Positions 26,250 to 34,524 of a stretch of DNA of 45,206 nucleotides are shown piece after piece. The DNA comes from Bacteroidota bacterium (GTDB lineage Bacteria; Bacteroidota; Bacteroidia; Chitinophagales; Chitinophagaceae). Where the stretch lies: contig JABDDT010000018.1 of assembly GCA_013287475.1 (NCBI GenBank), positions 1-45,206 on the forward strand. The letters run 5' to 3'. Below the pieces are notes generated by a model. The model saw only the letters and a program-made list of their open reading frames with translations, had not been told where the DNA came from and did not search any database. Position 1 is the stretch's first letter; every line of letters begins with the position of its first letter. The position numbers were made by a program, and so were the translations under genes.

Positions 26250-26330
26250 TAGTGTGGTAGTGTGGTAGTGTGGTAGTGTGAGAATCGGATTTCCACTACC
26301 ACACTACCACACTACCACACTACCACACTA
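26250..26330. repeat. perfect inverted octamer array (31-bp hairpin) between convergent genes
   Basis: The left arm is TAGTGTGG repeated (26250-26280); the right arm is CCACACTA repeated (26299-26330). Positions 26250-26280 and 26300-26330 are perfect reverse complements over 31 nt, with a 19-nt loop. The array fills the whole gap between the MFS stop (26249) and the S41 protease stop (26332). It probably stops transcription from both sides. Confidence 0.93.
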
Positions 26331-26331
26331 T

Positions 26332-28479
26332 TTACTTGTTATACACAACTGCTTTCAATGAAATCATATCATCCATCACATTAACGGTTTCTTTCAGATA
26401 AATATCTGTTTTGCGGCTGTCGACCCATTGTTTATACCTATCCGCCTTATCCTTGTCCTCGCTGTATTTAAGTGTATCCTGAGGTATTGAATAAATATTC
26501 ATTGGTACGGTTAACTTACTGACAGAATCTATTTGTTTTACAGTTGCGCGAATCATTTTTTGTTCATCCTGGTAAACTTTCAGATTCAGCGGATACATTT
26601 TATCATTCTGTTTATCCAGCCACGCAGCATCGCTGGAAATGGTCGTGAAAGCCGTATTAGTGCTGGTTCTTTCTGTACTGGAAGTTCTGATATTGTTTAT
26701 ATCATACGCGTATTTCCATGTAGTATAATCTGCTTTGGGCATTTCGTCCCAGGCCAGCGCATCCGGCTGATCTTTCTCACGTATCTTATAATGCTCATAA
26801 AGATCAGGAAGTACTATATCGGAAAATACTCCCCGCAATTGGGTGGAACCTCCGTTTATACGATAAAATTTCTGCAGAGTAAGTTTTACTGTACCCAGTG
26901 GCCCTCCCATATCATTATACCCAATATTTTTATCCAGTGGAATATTTCTCTGAACCGTTCCCTTTCCATAGGTACTGGTACTGCCAATTATTATACCTCT
27001 ATGGTAATCCTGAATGGCTGCTGCAAAAATTTCTGAAGCCGAAGCGCTGAATTCATTTACCATAACAGCGAGCGGGCCATCATACAAAACACTTTTATCA
27101 CGGTCATTCAATACCTGTGGTTTTCCATCACGGTCGCGTACCTGAACTACAGGACCCTGTTCAATAAAGAGTCCAACCATTTGAACGACATCAATCAGTG
27201 AACCCCCTCCGTTATTACGCAGATCGAGAACAATTCCATCCACCTTTGCCTCCTTAAGTTTGATAATTTCCCTTGCCACATCTACGGAACAGCGATTACC
27301 TTTGGGATTATCGAAATCAGCATAAAATTCCGGAAGGAAAATATATCCGATTTTTCCTTTCTCACTCTGAATGATTACGCTCTTGGCAAACTTTTCATCC
27401 TGAACAATTTCATCCCTGATCAGACTAACTACTTTAACAGATCCATCTGCCTTTTTCAATGTAAGTTTTACTTCTGTCCCCTTATTACCCCGGATGATTT
27501 TTACCGCATCTTCTACCATATAACTTGAAAGGTCGACCGGTTCCTGGTTGCCCTGAGCTACTTTCAGAATGACATCTCCCACATTAACCTGACCTGATTT
27601 CCAAGCCGGACTGCCAGTTACCAGTGTGACAATTTTAATAGTTCCTTCTTCATCGCGAAGTGCAGCTCCGATGCCGTAAAAGCGACCACTCATATCTTCA
27701 TCGAAAGATCTCTTTTCAACAGGAGGGAAATAATCCGTATGAGGATCCATACATTGCACAATAGTTTCTACAAAAACATTGAAGAAATTATCTTCATCCG
27801 CTTTTATTTTAAGGTGATCATAAAATCTGTCTGTTACTTTAAGTGTTTTGTCTCTGGCCTCCTTCTCAAGCTGATCATTGGTTTTTGCAACATAACCAGG
27901 TTTACCTTTTGCAGCAGTCTGCTGATCCAGAAGTTCAGCATATTTTTCAAGCGTGAGATATTTCAATTTTTTCCTGATATCTTCCTTCTGCGCTGCAGTA
28001 TTAACCGGATAATCCAGTTTGTCATAATCCAGGTTAACTGTTTCCTGTTTGTTAAAATCAAACGGTTGTGTGAGAATCTCGTGGGAGATATTCTGCGTTT
28101 CCTGCAATCTTTTTTTGTAAATAAGAAGTACAGCCGGTACAAACTGAACAGGTTCCTTGCCTAAAATTTCATCATCAAGCTGGTTCTGAAATTTGGATAA
28201 TTCCAGAATATCTGATTTGAGGAAGATTTTTTTCTCCACGTCTTCTTCTCCCAAAAACTTCTTAAATACTTCTCTCGAAAATTGATCGTCAATATTTTTG
28301 GGACTGTAATGAATCTCTTCAAGCAACTCGCTTACATTTTTCAGTATTCTTTCATATTTAGTAGGCGGATCACCGGCAAACGCAAAAGCCTTGAGCGCTA
28401 TAACAACTCCAATTACGGAAACGAACAAAACAATAGGTAAATTCCTTTTATTGAACATAAATGAAAACAGTTTTGACAT
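26332..28479 (-). CDS. carboxy-terminal processing (tail-specific) protease, S41 family
   Basis: A 715-residue periplasmic protease of the Prc/Tsp type. The N-terminus has one membrane or signal segment (LPIVLFVSVIGVVIALKAFAF). A helical region precedes a PDZ domain (FYGIGAALRDEEGTIKIVTLVTGSPAWKSGQVNVGD). The catalytic core follows with IGYIFLPEFYADF, GIVLDLRNNGGGSL, the Ser in NEFSASASEIFAAA and the Lys in STYGKGTVQRN, which form the Ser-Lys dyad. A C-terminal DUF3340-like region completes the Prc layout. It probably trims or degrades periplasmic proteins with exposed C-termini and tunes cell-wall enzymes. A TATTTTTG element just before the ATG (28491-28484, minus) may be the -7 box of a near-leaderless promoter; no -33 partner is clear. 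Confidence 0.95.
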   Translation of the reverse strand: MSKLFSFMFNKRNLPIVLFVSVIGVVIALKAFAFAGDPPTKYERILKNVSELLEEIHYSPKNIDDQFSREVFKKFLGEEDVEKKIFLKSDILELSKFQNQLDDEILGKEPVQFVPAVLLIYKKRLQETQNISHEILTQPFDFNKQETVNLDYDKLDYPVNTAAQKEDIRKKLKYLTLEKYAELLDQQTAAKGKPGYVAKTNDQLEKEARDKTLKVTDRFYDHLKIKADEDNFFNVFVETIVQCMDPHTDYFPPVEKRSFDEDMSGRFYGIGAALRDEEGTIKIVTLVTGSPAWKSGQVNVGDVILKVAQGNQEPVDLSSYMVEDAVKIIRGNKGTEVKLTLKKADGSVKVVSLIRDEIVQDEKFAKSVIIQSEKGKIGYIFLPEFYADFDNPKGNRCSVDVAREIIKLKEAKVDGIVLDLRNNGGGSLIDVVQMVGLFIEQGPVVQVRDRDGKPQVLNDRDKSVLYDGPLAVMVNEFSASASEIFAAAIQDYHRGIIIGSTSTYGKGTVQRNIPLDKNIGYNDMGGPLGTVKLTLQKFYRINGGSTQLRGVFSDIVLPDLYEHYKIREKDQPDALAWDEMPKADYTTWKYAYDINNIRTSSTERTSTNTAFTTISSDAAWLDKQNDKMYPLNLKVYQDEQKMIRATVKQIDSVSKLTVPMNIYSIPQDTLKYSEDKDKADRYKQWVDSRKTDIYLKETVNVMDDMISLKAVVYNK

Positions 28480-28584
28480 TGTCCAAAAATAACGATTAAT
28501 GCTTCTGTATTGTTGTTGTTTAGCTGAATATTAACCACCTGTATACGTTAACGGCAAATAGGGTTGACGGATGACCAATTCCCG

Positions 28585-28615
28585 ATTGCCGGATTACAAA
28601 TTTTACTTAGATTTG
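28585..28615 (+). promoter_or_regulatory. Bacteroidota-type promoter for tRNA-His
   Basis: ATTG at 28585-28588 (-33) and TAGATTTG at 28608-28615 (-7, perfect TAnnTTTG) with a 19-bp spacer. The tRNA begins 11 nt later. Confidence 0.8.
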
Positions 28616-28625
28616 CAGCCCAAAT

Positions 28626-28700
28626 GGTGGTTGTAGCTCAGCTGGTTAGAGCACTAGATTGTGGTTCTAGGGGTCGCGGGTTCGAACCCCGTCATCCACC
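28626..28700 (+). tRNA. tRNA-His (GTG)
   Basis: A cloverleaf can be drawn: extra G(-1) at 28626 opposite C73 at 28700, D-arm GCTC...GAGC, anticodon stem CTAGA/TCTAG with loop TTGTGGT (anticodon GTG), a 5-nt variable loop, and T-arm GCGGG TTCGAAC CCCGT. The G(-1):C73 pair is diagnostic of histidine tRNA. The acceptor stem has a T5-T68 mismatch. CCA is not encoded (CAT follows C73). A T-rich run at 28703-28708 probably ends transcription. Confidence 0.96.
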
Positions 28701-28830
28701 CATTTTTTCTTCGATACTTCTCCGGAGTCCAATCATTTTAACAGCAGCACATTAACGCCGGTTCAGTTAACATTCTCTTTACAAAACGATAAGGCACACT
28801 CCTTGAACTCCTAATTTATTTTCACTTAGT

Positions 28831-29250
28831 ATGAAAATTTCCCTGTCAGGTATTTTGACGGTTTATTTCTTTTTCTTGTATTCATTTAATACTTTTTCAC
28901 AGGATTCAACAAAACCTGCCATTCCATCTTTACCTCCTGATTCAACTTCGCCTGTATCTCCGGTAAAAGTAATTCCAAAGGATTCCATACCAAAACCGGC
29001 AGATTCTTTTCCTTCCCGCACAAAGACACCCTTGTTAATACCAGTTCAGCAGGATGCTACCCGCAGATCCGACATTTATATTAACTCTCAATATTCTACT
29101 CAACATTCCCTCCGTTACAGGGACCCGCAGTTTTTCAGACTTCAGTTTAATTACCGATTTGGAAAAGTGGATGTATCACTTTTCAAACGTAAAAACAACA
29201 TAGAAGAGCAGGATAATCTCCAAAATAACATAGAAAGCCCTGTAAATTAA
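28831..29250 (+). CDS. secreted mini-protein with a TonB-receptor-like C-terminal strand
   Basis: A 139-residue protein of unknown function. It has a clear signal peptide (ILTVYFFFLYSFNTFSQ), a Pro/Ser/Asp-rich linker (about residues 25-80) and a short C-terminal part. That part, RDPQFFRLQFNYRFGKVDVS followed by LFKRKN, looks like the last barrel strands and tail of the large outer-membrane beta-barrel/TonB-receptor proteins of Bacteroidota (NYRFGK...KRKN), but the plug and the rest of the barrel are absent. It could be an internal-deletion remnant of such a receptor or a small surface protein that kept the targeting strand. It lies between tRNA-His and topA and is followed by a hairpin. No family name can be given with certainty. 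Confidence 0.65.
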   Translation: MKISLSGILTVYFFFLYSFNTFSQDSTKPAIPSLPPDSTSPVSPVKVIPKDSIPKPADSFPSRTKTPLLIPVQQDATRRSDIYINSQYSTQHSLRYRDPQFFRLQFNYRFGKVDVSLFKRKNNIEEQDNLQNNIESPVN

Positions 29251-29267
29251 TGAGTTATTTGCTCCTT

Positions 29268-29300
29268 AGAACCCCGGTCGGGGTCTTGTTCATTTTTTAC
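29268..29300 (+). terminator. probable terminator after mini-protein
   Basis: ACCCC (29271-29275) pairs with GGGGT (29280-29284) around GGTC, extended weakly outward, and a T-rich run follows (TTGTTCATTTTTT). The stem is short but GC-rich. Confidence 0.5.
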
Positions 29301-29361
29301 TTTCAATGTTATACTGTAAAATTGCACGCCTTCAGGCATGTTTAACATCATTTGAAAAAGT

Positions 29362-31707
29362 ATGGCGAAGAATTTATTGATCGTGGAGTCACCGGCAAAA
29401 GCGAAGACTATTGAAAGAATTCTGGGCGAAGATTTTGAGGTTAAAAGTTGTTATGGCCATATCCGTGACCTTGAAAGGGCTGATATGGGAATTGATCTGA
29501 ATAATAAATATAAACCCCGTTATATCGTTCCCGAGGATAAGCAAAAGGTTGTTAAGGAATTAAAAAGTCTGGCTAAAAAGTCAGGAGAAGTATGGCTTGC
29601 AACGGATGAGGACCGGGAAGGGGAAGCCATCAGCTGGCATCTTTGTGAAGTGCTGGGTCTGGATCCCAAAATAACAAAACGCATTGTTTTTCATGAAATT
29701 ACAAAACCCGCTATAGAATCAGCTGTAAAAAAACCAAGAACAGTCGATATGAATCTCGTAAACGCCCAGCAGGCCAGACGTATCCTGGATCGGATCGTTG
29801 GATTTGAACTTAGCCCTGTATTATGGCGGAAAATGAGCATGAAGAATAACCTGAGTGCAGGAAGGGTTCAAAGTGTTGCTGTGCGGATCATTGCAGAGAG
29901 GGAAAGAGAGATTAATGCATTTCTTCCACAAAGTACATTCCGGATAGAAGCATCTTTTTCTTCAAAGGATATTTCAGGAAAAAGTGTTGTCTTTTCAGCT
30001 GAAGGCAAAAAATATGCAGAAGAATCAGGCGCTGAAAAATTTTTGCAAACCTGCCTGAACGCAAAATATACAGTTACCGATATTCAGGTAAAGCCCGGTA
30101 AAAAATCTCCTGCTGCACCTTTTACTACTTCTACGCTTCAGCAGGAAGCAAGTCGCAAACTAGGATACGGTGTAAGCCGTACGATGCTGCTTGCCCAGAA
30201 ATTATATGAAAGCGGTAAGATTACCTATATGCGAACAGATAGTGTGAGTCTGAGTGAAACAGCGATGGAAAATCTGCAGTCTGAGATCAATAGTAAATTC
30301 GGAAATAAATATTATCAGAAGCGGGCTTTCAAAAACAAAAATGAAAATGCACAGGAAGCACATGAAGCTATCCGTCCTACTTATATGGAAAATATGAGTG
30401 TGGAAGATGCTGATTGTCGCAGGTTGTATGAATTGATTTGGAAAAGGACTATGGCTTCCCAGATGTCGGATGCAGAATTGGAAAAAACCACAGCACTGAT
30501 TCAGATTTCTACAAATAAGGAAGAATTAAAAGCCAGTGGTGAAGTTTTAAAATTCGATGGATTCCTTAAAGTATATCGTGAAGACCGGGATGATGATGAT
30601 ATTTCAGAAGAAGAAAACCTGGAAGGCATGTTACCTCCTTTATCCGTTCATCAACAATTAACTCTCCTGGAAATGCGCGCTACAGAGAGGTTCAGCAGGC
30701 CCCTGCCCCGGTATACCGAAGCTTCGCTGGTAAAAAAACTCGAAGAGCTTGGCATTGGAAGACCTTCAACATATGCACCAACTATTTCCACTATTCTGAA
30801 AAGAGGTTATGTTGAAAAACGCGATAAAGAAGGTGTGATTCGGAATTTCAGGATCCTGAAACTTAAAGAAAATAAAATCAGCAAAATATCTGAACAGGAA
30901 ACAACAGGAGCTGAAAAATCAAAATTATTTCCAACAGATCTCGGGCTGGTTGTTACGGATTTTTTGAAACAGTATTTTGATGATATCATGGATTATAATT
31001 TCACAGCACGCATAGAAGCGGAGTTCGATGAAGTAGCCAGTGGTAAAATCGAATGGAATAATATGATTGATGATTTTTATATTCCATTTAAAAAAGATGT
31101 AGATAACACTATTGAAAAGGCAGAGCGTATCAGTGGTGAAAGAGAATTGGGTATAGATCCGGTTTCAGGTAAAAAACTTATTGTTCGTATGGGCCGGTAT
31201 GGTCCGATGGCCCAGATCGGTGAACAAAACGATGAAGAAAAACCCCGATTTGCAAAATTAAAAAATACACAAAGCATCGAGACCATCAATCTTGAGGATG
31301 CTTTGGAATTATTTAAACTACCCCGCAACCTGGGTCCTTTTGAAGGCTCCGATCTGACTGTAAGTATCGGAAGATTTGGTCCCTATATTGCTCACGACAA
31401 GAAATTTTATTCTCTCGGAAAAGAATTTGATCCTTATACTATTGGCCTGGATGAAGCCACTCCCATTGTAGTAGAAAAAAGGGCAGCCAAGGAACAAAGA
31501 ACAATTAAGGTATTCGAAAAGGAAAAAATTCAATTGCTTCGCGGACCTTACGGACCCTATATCAAACAGGGCCTGCGCAACTATAAAATCCCAAAAGAAA
31601 AGCAGGAAAACGTGGAAACACTGGAACTGCCTGAAATTAAAGCCATCATTGAAGAGGTGAAAGCAAATCCTCCCAAAAGAGTCCCAAAGAAAAAGAAATC
31701 CTCATAA
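29362..31707 (+). CDS. topA: DNA topoisomerase I
   Basis: Type IA topoisomerase of 781 residues that relaxes negative supercoils. The TOPRIM domain begins MAKNLLIVESPAKAKTIERIL and contains ATDEDREGEAISWHL. The cleavage domain shows NAQQARRILDRIVGFELSP, LSAGRVQSVAVRII and KITYMRTDSVSLS with the active Tyr289. HEAIRPT and GIGRPSTYAPTISTIL close the core. The C-terminal part lacks the CxxC zinc fingers of E. coli TopA; instead it has three glycine-rich repeats of the form GRYGPMAQIG, GRFGPYIAHDKKFYSL and GPYGPYIKQGLRNYKIP, then a basic tail (PPKRVPKKKKSS). This C-terminal layout is common in Bacteroidota. Confidence 0.97.
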   Translation: MAKNLLIVESPAKAKTIERILGEDFEVKSCYGHIRDLERADMGIDLNNKYKPRYIVPEDKQKVVKELKSLAKKSGEVWLATDEDREGEAISWHLCEVLGLDPKITKRIVFHEITKPAIESAVKKPRTVDMNLVNAQQARRILDRIVGFELSPVLWRKMSMKNNLSAGRVQSVAVRIIAEREREINAFLPQSTFRIEASFSSKDISGKSVVFSAEGKKYAEESGAEKFLQTCLNAKYTVTDIQVKPGKKSPAAPFTTSTLQQEASRKLGYGVSRTMLLAQKLYESGKITYMRTDSVSLSETAMENLQSEINSKFGNKYYQKRAFKNKNENAQEAHEAIRPTYMENMSVEDADCRRLYELIWKRTMASQMSDAELEKTTALIQISTNKEELKASGEVLKFDGFLKVYREDRDDDDISEEENLEGMLPPLSVHQQLTLLEMRATERFSRPLPRYTEASLVKKLEELGIGRPSTYAPTISTILKRGYVEKRDKEGVIRNFRILKLKENKISKISEQETTGAEKSKLFPTDLGLVVTDFLKQYFDDIMDYNFTARIEAEFDEVASGKIEWNNMIDDFYIPFKKDVDNTIEKAERISGERELGIDPVSGKKLIVRMGRYGPMAQIGEQNDEEKPRFAKLKNTQSIETINLEDALELFKLPRNLGPFEGSDLTVSIGRFGPYIAHDKKFYSLGKEFDPYTIGLDEATPIVVEKRAAKEQRTIKVFEKEKIQLLRGPYGPYIKQGLRNYKIPKEKQENVETLELPEIKAIIEEVKANPPKRVPKKKKSS

Positions 31708-31875
31708 GATTTTTAAAAATCCTTCGTTATCTAATCATAGCTGACAAGTCCGGACCGGAAATAAACATCCGGAAAGGATTTGTGGATAAGATTGTCATTG
31801 CGTTTTTTTTAACTTCTGCGATATTCATCCCGTTAACCCTGACTGTATATCGCCTGAAGAAAAAATTTCTACCCC

Positions 31876-32748
31876 ATGCAGGAATCCAAAGAGATCAAAG
31901 CTTTGCTTCATCTGATAGATGATCCCGATGAAGAAGTATTTACAACCGTAAGTGACCGGATTATTAGTTACGGCCGGGGGATAATACCTAACCTTGAATA
32001 TCTATGGGAAAATACACTACAGGATTCTATACAGGAAAGAATAGAAATGCTTATTCACAGGCTGCATTACCGGGATCTTACAGAAGATTTTCAAAGATGG
32101 AAATCAAGCAGCTATCATGATCTGTTAACCGCCAGCCTGCTGGTATCTAAATTTCAGTACCCTGACCTGGCCACCAGTCCTGTTCTTGAAGAAATCGAGA
32201 AATTGCGCCGGAATATATGGCTTGAACTAAACAGTTATCTTACTCCACTCGAACAGGTGAATGTTCTTACAAGTATTATTTATGGTTACTATAATCTCAA
32301 GGGAACCGAGGTAGGATACCAGCATCCGGAGGAATTCCTGATTCACAAAGTGATTGAAACTAAAAGAGGAAATACCATAATAAATGGAATTGTTTATTTA
32401 CTGTTGAGTGAATTGCTGGATATTCCGGTGAAAGTAATTAATATACCGCGCCAGTTTGTTCTTGCCTATATTAAACCGGAACTGGCAGATGAAGGAAGTG
32501 AGAAAGCAGCTATCGACCGTATTGAATTTTTTATAGATCCGATGAGCGGCCAGGTATTTACGCATAAAGATGTCATGAATTATTTTAACAGGATCGCCAT
32601 CACACCTTCTGATATTCATTTTAAGCCATCAACCCATATAAGGATCATGCAGTCACTGCTGGAAGAATTCAGCAAATGTTTCGATAATGAGTCGAATCTT
32701 TATAAAAAAACCGAGTTGCTCATGCTCTGCCGCATGTTGAGCGAATAA
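31876..32748 (+). CDS. SirB1-like transglutaminase-superfamily protein
   Basis: A 290-residue cytoplasmic protein with no signal or membrane segment. The first ~75 residues are helical and HEAT-like (ALLHLIDDPDEEVFTTVSDRII). The centre contains PLEQVNVLTSIIYGYYNLKG, followed by FLIHKVIETKRGNTIINGIVYLLLSELLDIPVKVINIPRQFVLAYI. This matches the SirB1/Transglut_core2 group, where the usual G-x-C/P-x-S of the active site is replaced; here GNTIING stands in the position of the catalytic cysteine, so enzyme activity is doubtful. The function of this group in Bacteroidota is not known. A short stem-loop with a T run (32758-32775) follows the stop and may end transcription. Confidence 0.82.
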   Translation: MQESKEIKALLHLIDDPDEEVFTTVSDRIISYGRGIIPNLEYLWENTLQDSIQERIEMLIHRLHYRDLTEDFQRWKSSSYHDLLTASLLVSKFQYPDLATSPVLEEIEKLRRNIWLELNSYLTPLEQVNVLTSIIYGYYNLKGTEVGYQHPEEFLIHKVIETKRGNTIINGIVYLLLSELLDIPVKVINIPRQFVLAYIKPELADEGSEKAAIDRIEFFIDPMSGQVFTHKDVMNYFNRIAITPSDIHFKPSTHIRIMQSLLEEFSKCFDNESNLYKKTELLMLCRMLSE

Positions 32749-32907
32749 TAATATTGTTGCAGAACCTGCATTTTTCTCTTCGGTAAAACAACGGCAATTA
32801 CTAATCCTGCTACGCTGTTTTTACAGTTATGCAAATGCCCAGGCTAAAAAAAACGCATAATACATCATCGCCAGAAACATTCATGAAGAATGAAATACCG
32901 ATACTAT

Positions 32908-33018
32908 AATTGTTAATTGTTAATTGTTAGTTGTAAACAAATTCTAAATAAATCTTTTTTTACTGCCTTATTTTTCTTCTGAAACATTTACAATTAACAA
33001 CTAACAATTAACAATTAA
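32908..33018. repeat. inverted heptamer array (ATTGTTA / TAACAAT)
   Basis: The left arm (32908-32937) repeats AATTGTT in tandem; the right arm (32988-33018) carries the complement (AACAATT). A 20-nt block matches perfectly, and the arms are offset by whole units. About 50 nt of T-rich sequence forms the loop. The right arm ends 1 nt before the stop codon of the Gfo/Idh gene on the minus strand. The rest of the 32749-33019 gap shows nothing else convincing. Confidence 0.85.
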
Positions 33019-33019
33019 T

Positions 33020-34420
33020 CTACCACCCCGCTCTGTATTCTCTTTTTACAAATTGATTGGCTTCATCAAAATTGGTGATCTTCATATTCACCGCGTCCCA
33101 TAATAATTTTTTTCTTCCTGGAAATCCTGTCCCTTTTTTTATATTCGAGGCTCTTAAAGCCAGGTTGCCCATCAGAATGGTTTCTGTTAACGGACCAGCA
33201 TATTCGAAGGGTGAACTGACTTCTTTACGACCATATCCTGCGAGACAGGCATTCACCCATTGTACATAATGTCCTTCAGGAACACGGGCAATTGTTTGCG
33301 GAATATTCACCTCTTTTGTTTTGGAAATTGGAAGAAGTTGGGGATTGCTTCCGTAAGTCCCACACATCATTTTCCCCTTTGTTCCGATTATCAGTACCCC
33401 ACCGTCGTTCCCTCCAAACTGCTCATCAGCACCCAATTCTTCCGGTCTTTCAGGAACAATTCCACCGTCCATCCAATGCAATTTCACATTTGGCTTACCA
33501 TCCGTACCAGGAAAATTCAGGATGACGGACGAGGCAGCTGGACAGCTTTCAGGAAAATAATCTGGTGTCCACATTTTTTCAAATATCGAAACCTGGCTGC
33601 ACTCCACTTCTGAAGGATAAAGCAGGCCGGTCGTTTTAAAAGCAGGATCGATCAGATGACAACCCATATCTCCCAGTGCACCGGTGCCAAAAGCCCAGAA
33701 GCCACGCCAGCTAAATGGAACGTATTCTTTATGATATGGTTCTTCTTTCGCCGGGCCAAGCCAGAGATCCCATTTTAGTTCTGGTGGAACTGGATCCGAA
33801 CTCTTAGGAGTACCTGTGCCCTGGGGCCAAACCGGACGATTGGTCCAGACTTTTATTTCTGTAGCATCTCCAATGATTCCGGAACGATACCATTCCTGCA
33901 TGGTTCTTACACCGTCTCCGGATGAGCCCTGATTTCCCATCTGGGTAACAACCTTATATCTTTTGGCATATTCTGTAAGTAACCGGGCCTCATATATATC
34001 GTGCGTCAGAGGCTTTTGTACATACACATGCTTGCCCAGCTGCATAGCAGCCACTGCAGCAACGGCATGACAGTTATCAGGAGTGGAAACAGATACAGCA
34101 TCTATGGATTTGTGTTCTTTTTCCAGCATCTCCCTGAAATCATAATATCTTATTGCTTTTGGAAAACGGCTAAGTGATTTTTTTATCTGACGGTCATCCA
34201 CATCGCACAGATATGAAATATTGGCATTGGGGCTTTTAGAAAATTCAAACAGGTCGCTCTCTCCTTTCCCGCCTGCGCCAATGCCTGCAATATTTAATTT
34301 ATCACTCGGTGCCACATAACCACGTCCCAGCACATGTCTTGGTACAATAAAAAAACCAGCCGCGGCAAGTGATGAAGTTTTAAGGAAATCTCTTCTTGAA
34401 TTATTGTTTTTTATTTTCAT
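33020..34420 (-). CDS. Gfo/Idh/MocA-family oxidoreductase, Tat-exported (copy 1)
   Basis: A 466-residue NAD(P)-dependent oxidoreductase of the glucose-fructose oxidoreductase/inositol dehydrogenase family. It has a twin-arginine signal (NNSRRDFLKTSSLAAAGFFIV), then the Rossmann fold (LNIAGIGAGGKGESDL, ISYLCDVDD, AVSVSTPDN). The family's EKP motif appears as YVQKPLTHDIYEAR, i.e. Glu is replaced by Gln while the functional Lys is kept. The C-terminal alpha/beta domain contains GTGALGDMGCHLIDPAF. The likely location is the periplasm, with a tightly bound cofactor; the sugar substrate is unknown. Its paralog lies 104 nt upstream on the same strand; the two share nearly the same signal region (RRDFLKTSSLAAAGF, IVPRHVLGRG, APSDKLNIAG). 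Confidence 0.93.
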   Translation of the reverse strand: MKIKNNNSRRDFLKTSSLAAAGFFIVPRHVLGRGYVAPSDKLNIAGIGAGGKGESDLFEFSKSPNANISYLCDVDDRQIKKSLSRFPKAIRYYDFREMLEKEHKSIDAVSVSTPDNCHAVAAVAAMQLGKHVYVQKPLTHDIYEARLLTEYAKRYKVVTQMGNQGSSGDGVRTMQEWYRSGIIGDATEIKVWTNRPVWPQGTGTPKSSDPVPPELKWDLWLGPAKEEPYHKEYVPFSWRGFWAFGTGALGDMGCHLIDPAFKTTGLLYPSEVECSQVSIFEKMWTPDYFPESCPAASSVILNFPGTDGKPNVKLHWMDGGIVPERPEELGADEQFGGNDGGVLIIGTKGKMMCGTYGSNPQLLPISKTKEVNIPQTIARVPEGHYVQWVNACLAGYGRKEVSSPFEYAGPLTETILMGNLALRASNIKKGTGFPGRKKLLWDAVNMKITNFDEANQFVKREYRAGW

Positions 34421-34473
34421 ATAACAAGTAATATTTGAATGTTTCGAAAAACAGAACAGCCGAAATAAATGAA

Positions 34474-34522
34474 GCGTTACGCGTTGCGCGTTACGCGTTA
34501 AGCGTTAAGCGTTAAGCGTTAC
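34474..34522. repeat. heptamer array GCGTTAM x7
   Basis: Seven 7-bp units in perfect register: GCGTTAC, GCGTTGC, GCGTTAC, GCGTTAA, GCGTTAA, GCGTTAA, GCGTTAC. The array lies between the two Gfo/Idh paralogs, 2 nt from the stop of copy 2. Confidence 0.95.
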
Positions 34523-34524
34523 GC

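Noticed and set aside
26250-26330. Inverted repeats as ends of an insertion sequence or MITE
   Set aside because: The arms are separated by only 19 nt, fill the exact gap between two stop codons and have no target-site duplication; no transposase lies in the window.
26533-27036. Plus-strand frame of 167 codons inside the S41 protease gene
   Set aside because: Antisense shadow of a well-supported protease; composition is that of a reverse-frame translation.
28564-28755. Open frame of 63 codons across the tRNA-His gene
   Set aside because: The peptide VVVAQLVRALDCGSRGRGFE is the familiar translation of a tRNA gene; the cloverleaf and promoter explain the sequence.
12674-31799. Two perfect DnaA-box 9-mers (TTATCCACA on the minus strand) at 12674-12682 and 31791-31799
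   Set aside because: Single isolated boxes with no dnaA/dnaN gene, no clustered boxes and no AT-rich unwinding region beside them; not evidence of a replication origin.
34474-34522. CRISPR array as an explanation of the tandem repeats
   Set aside because: Units are 7-8 bp and directly adjacent without spacers, and no cas gene is present.
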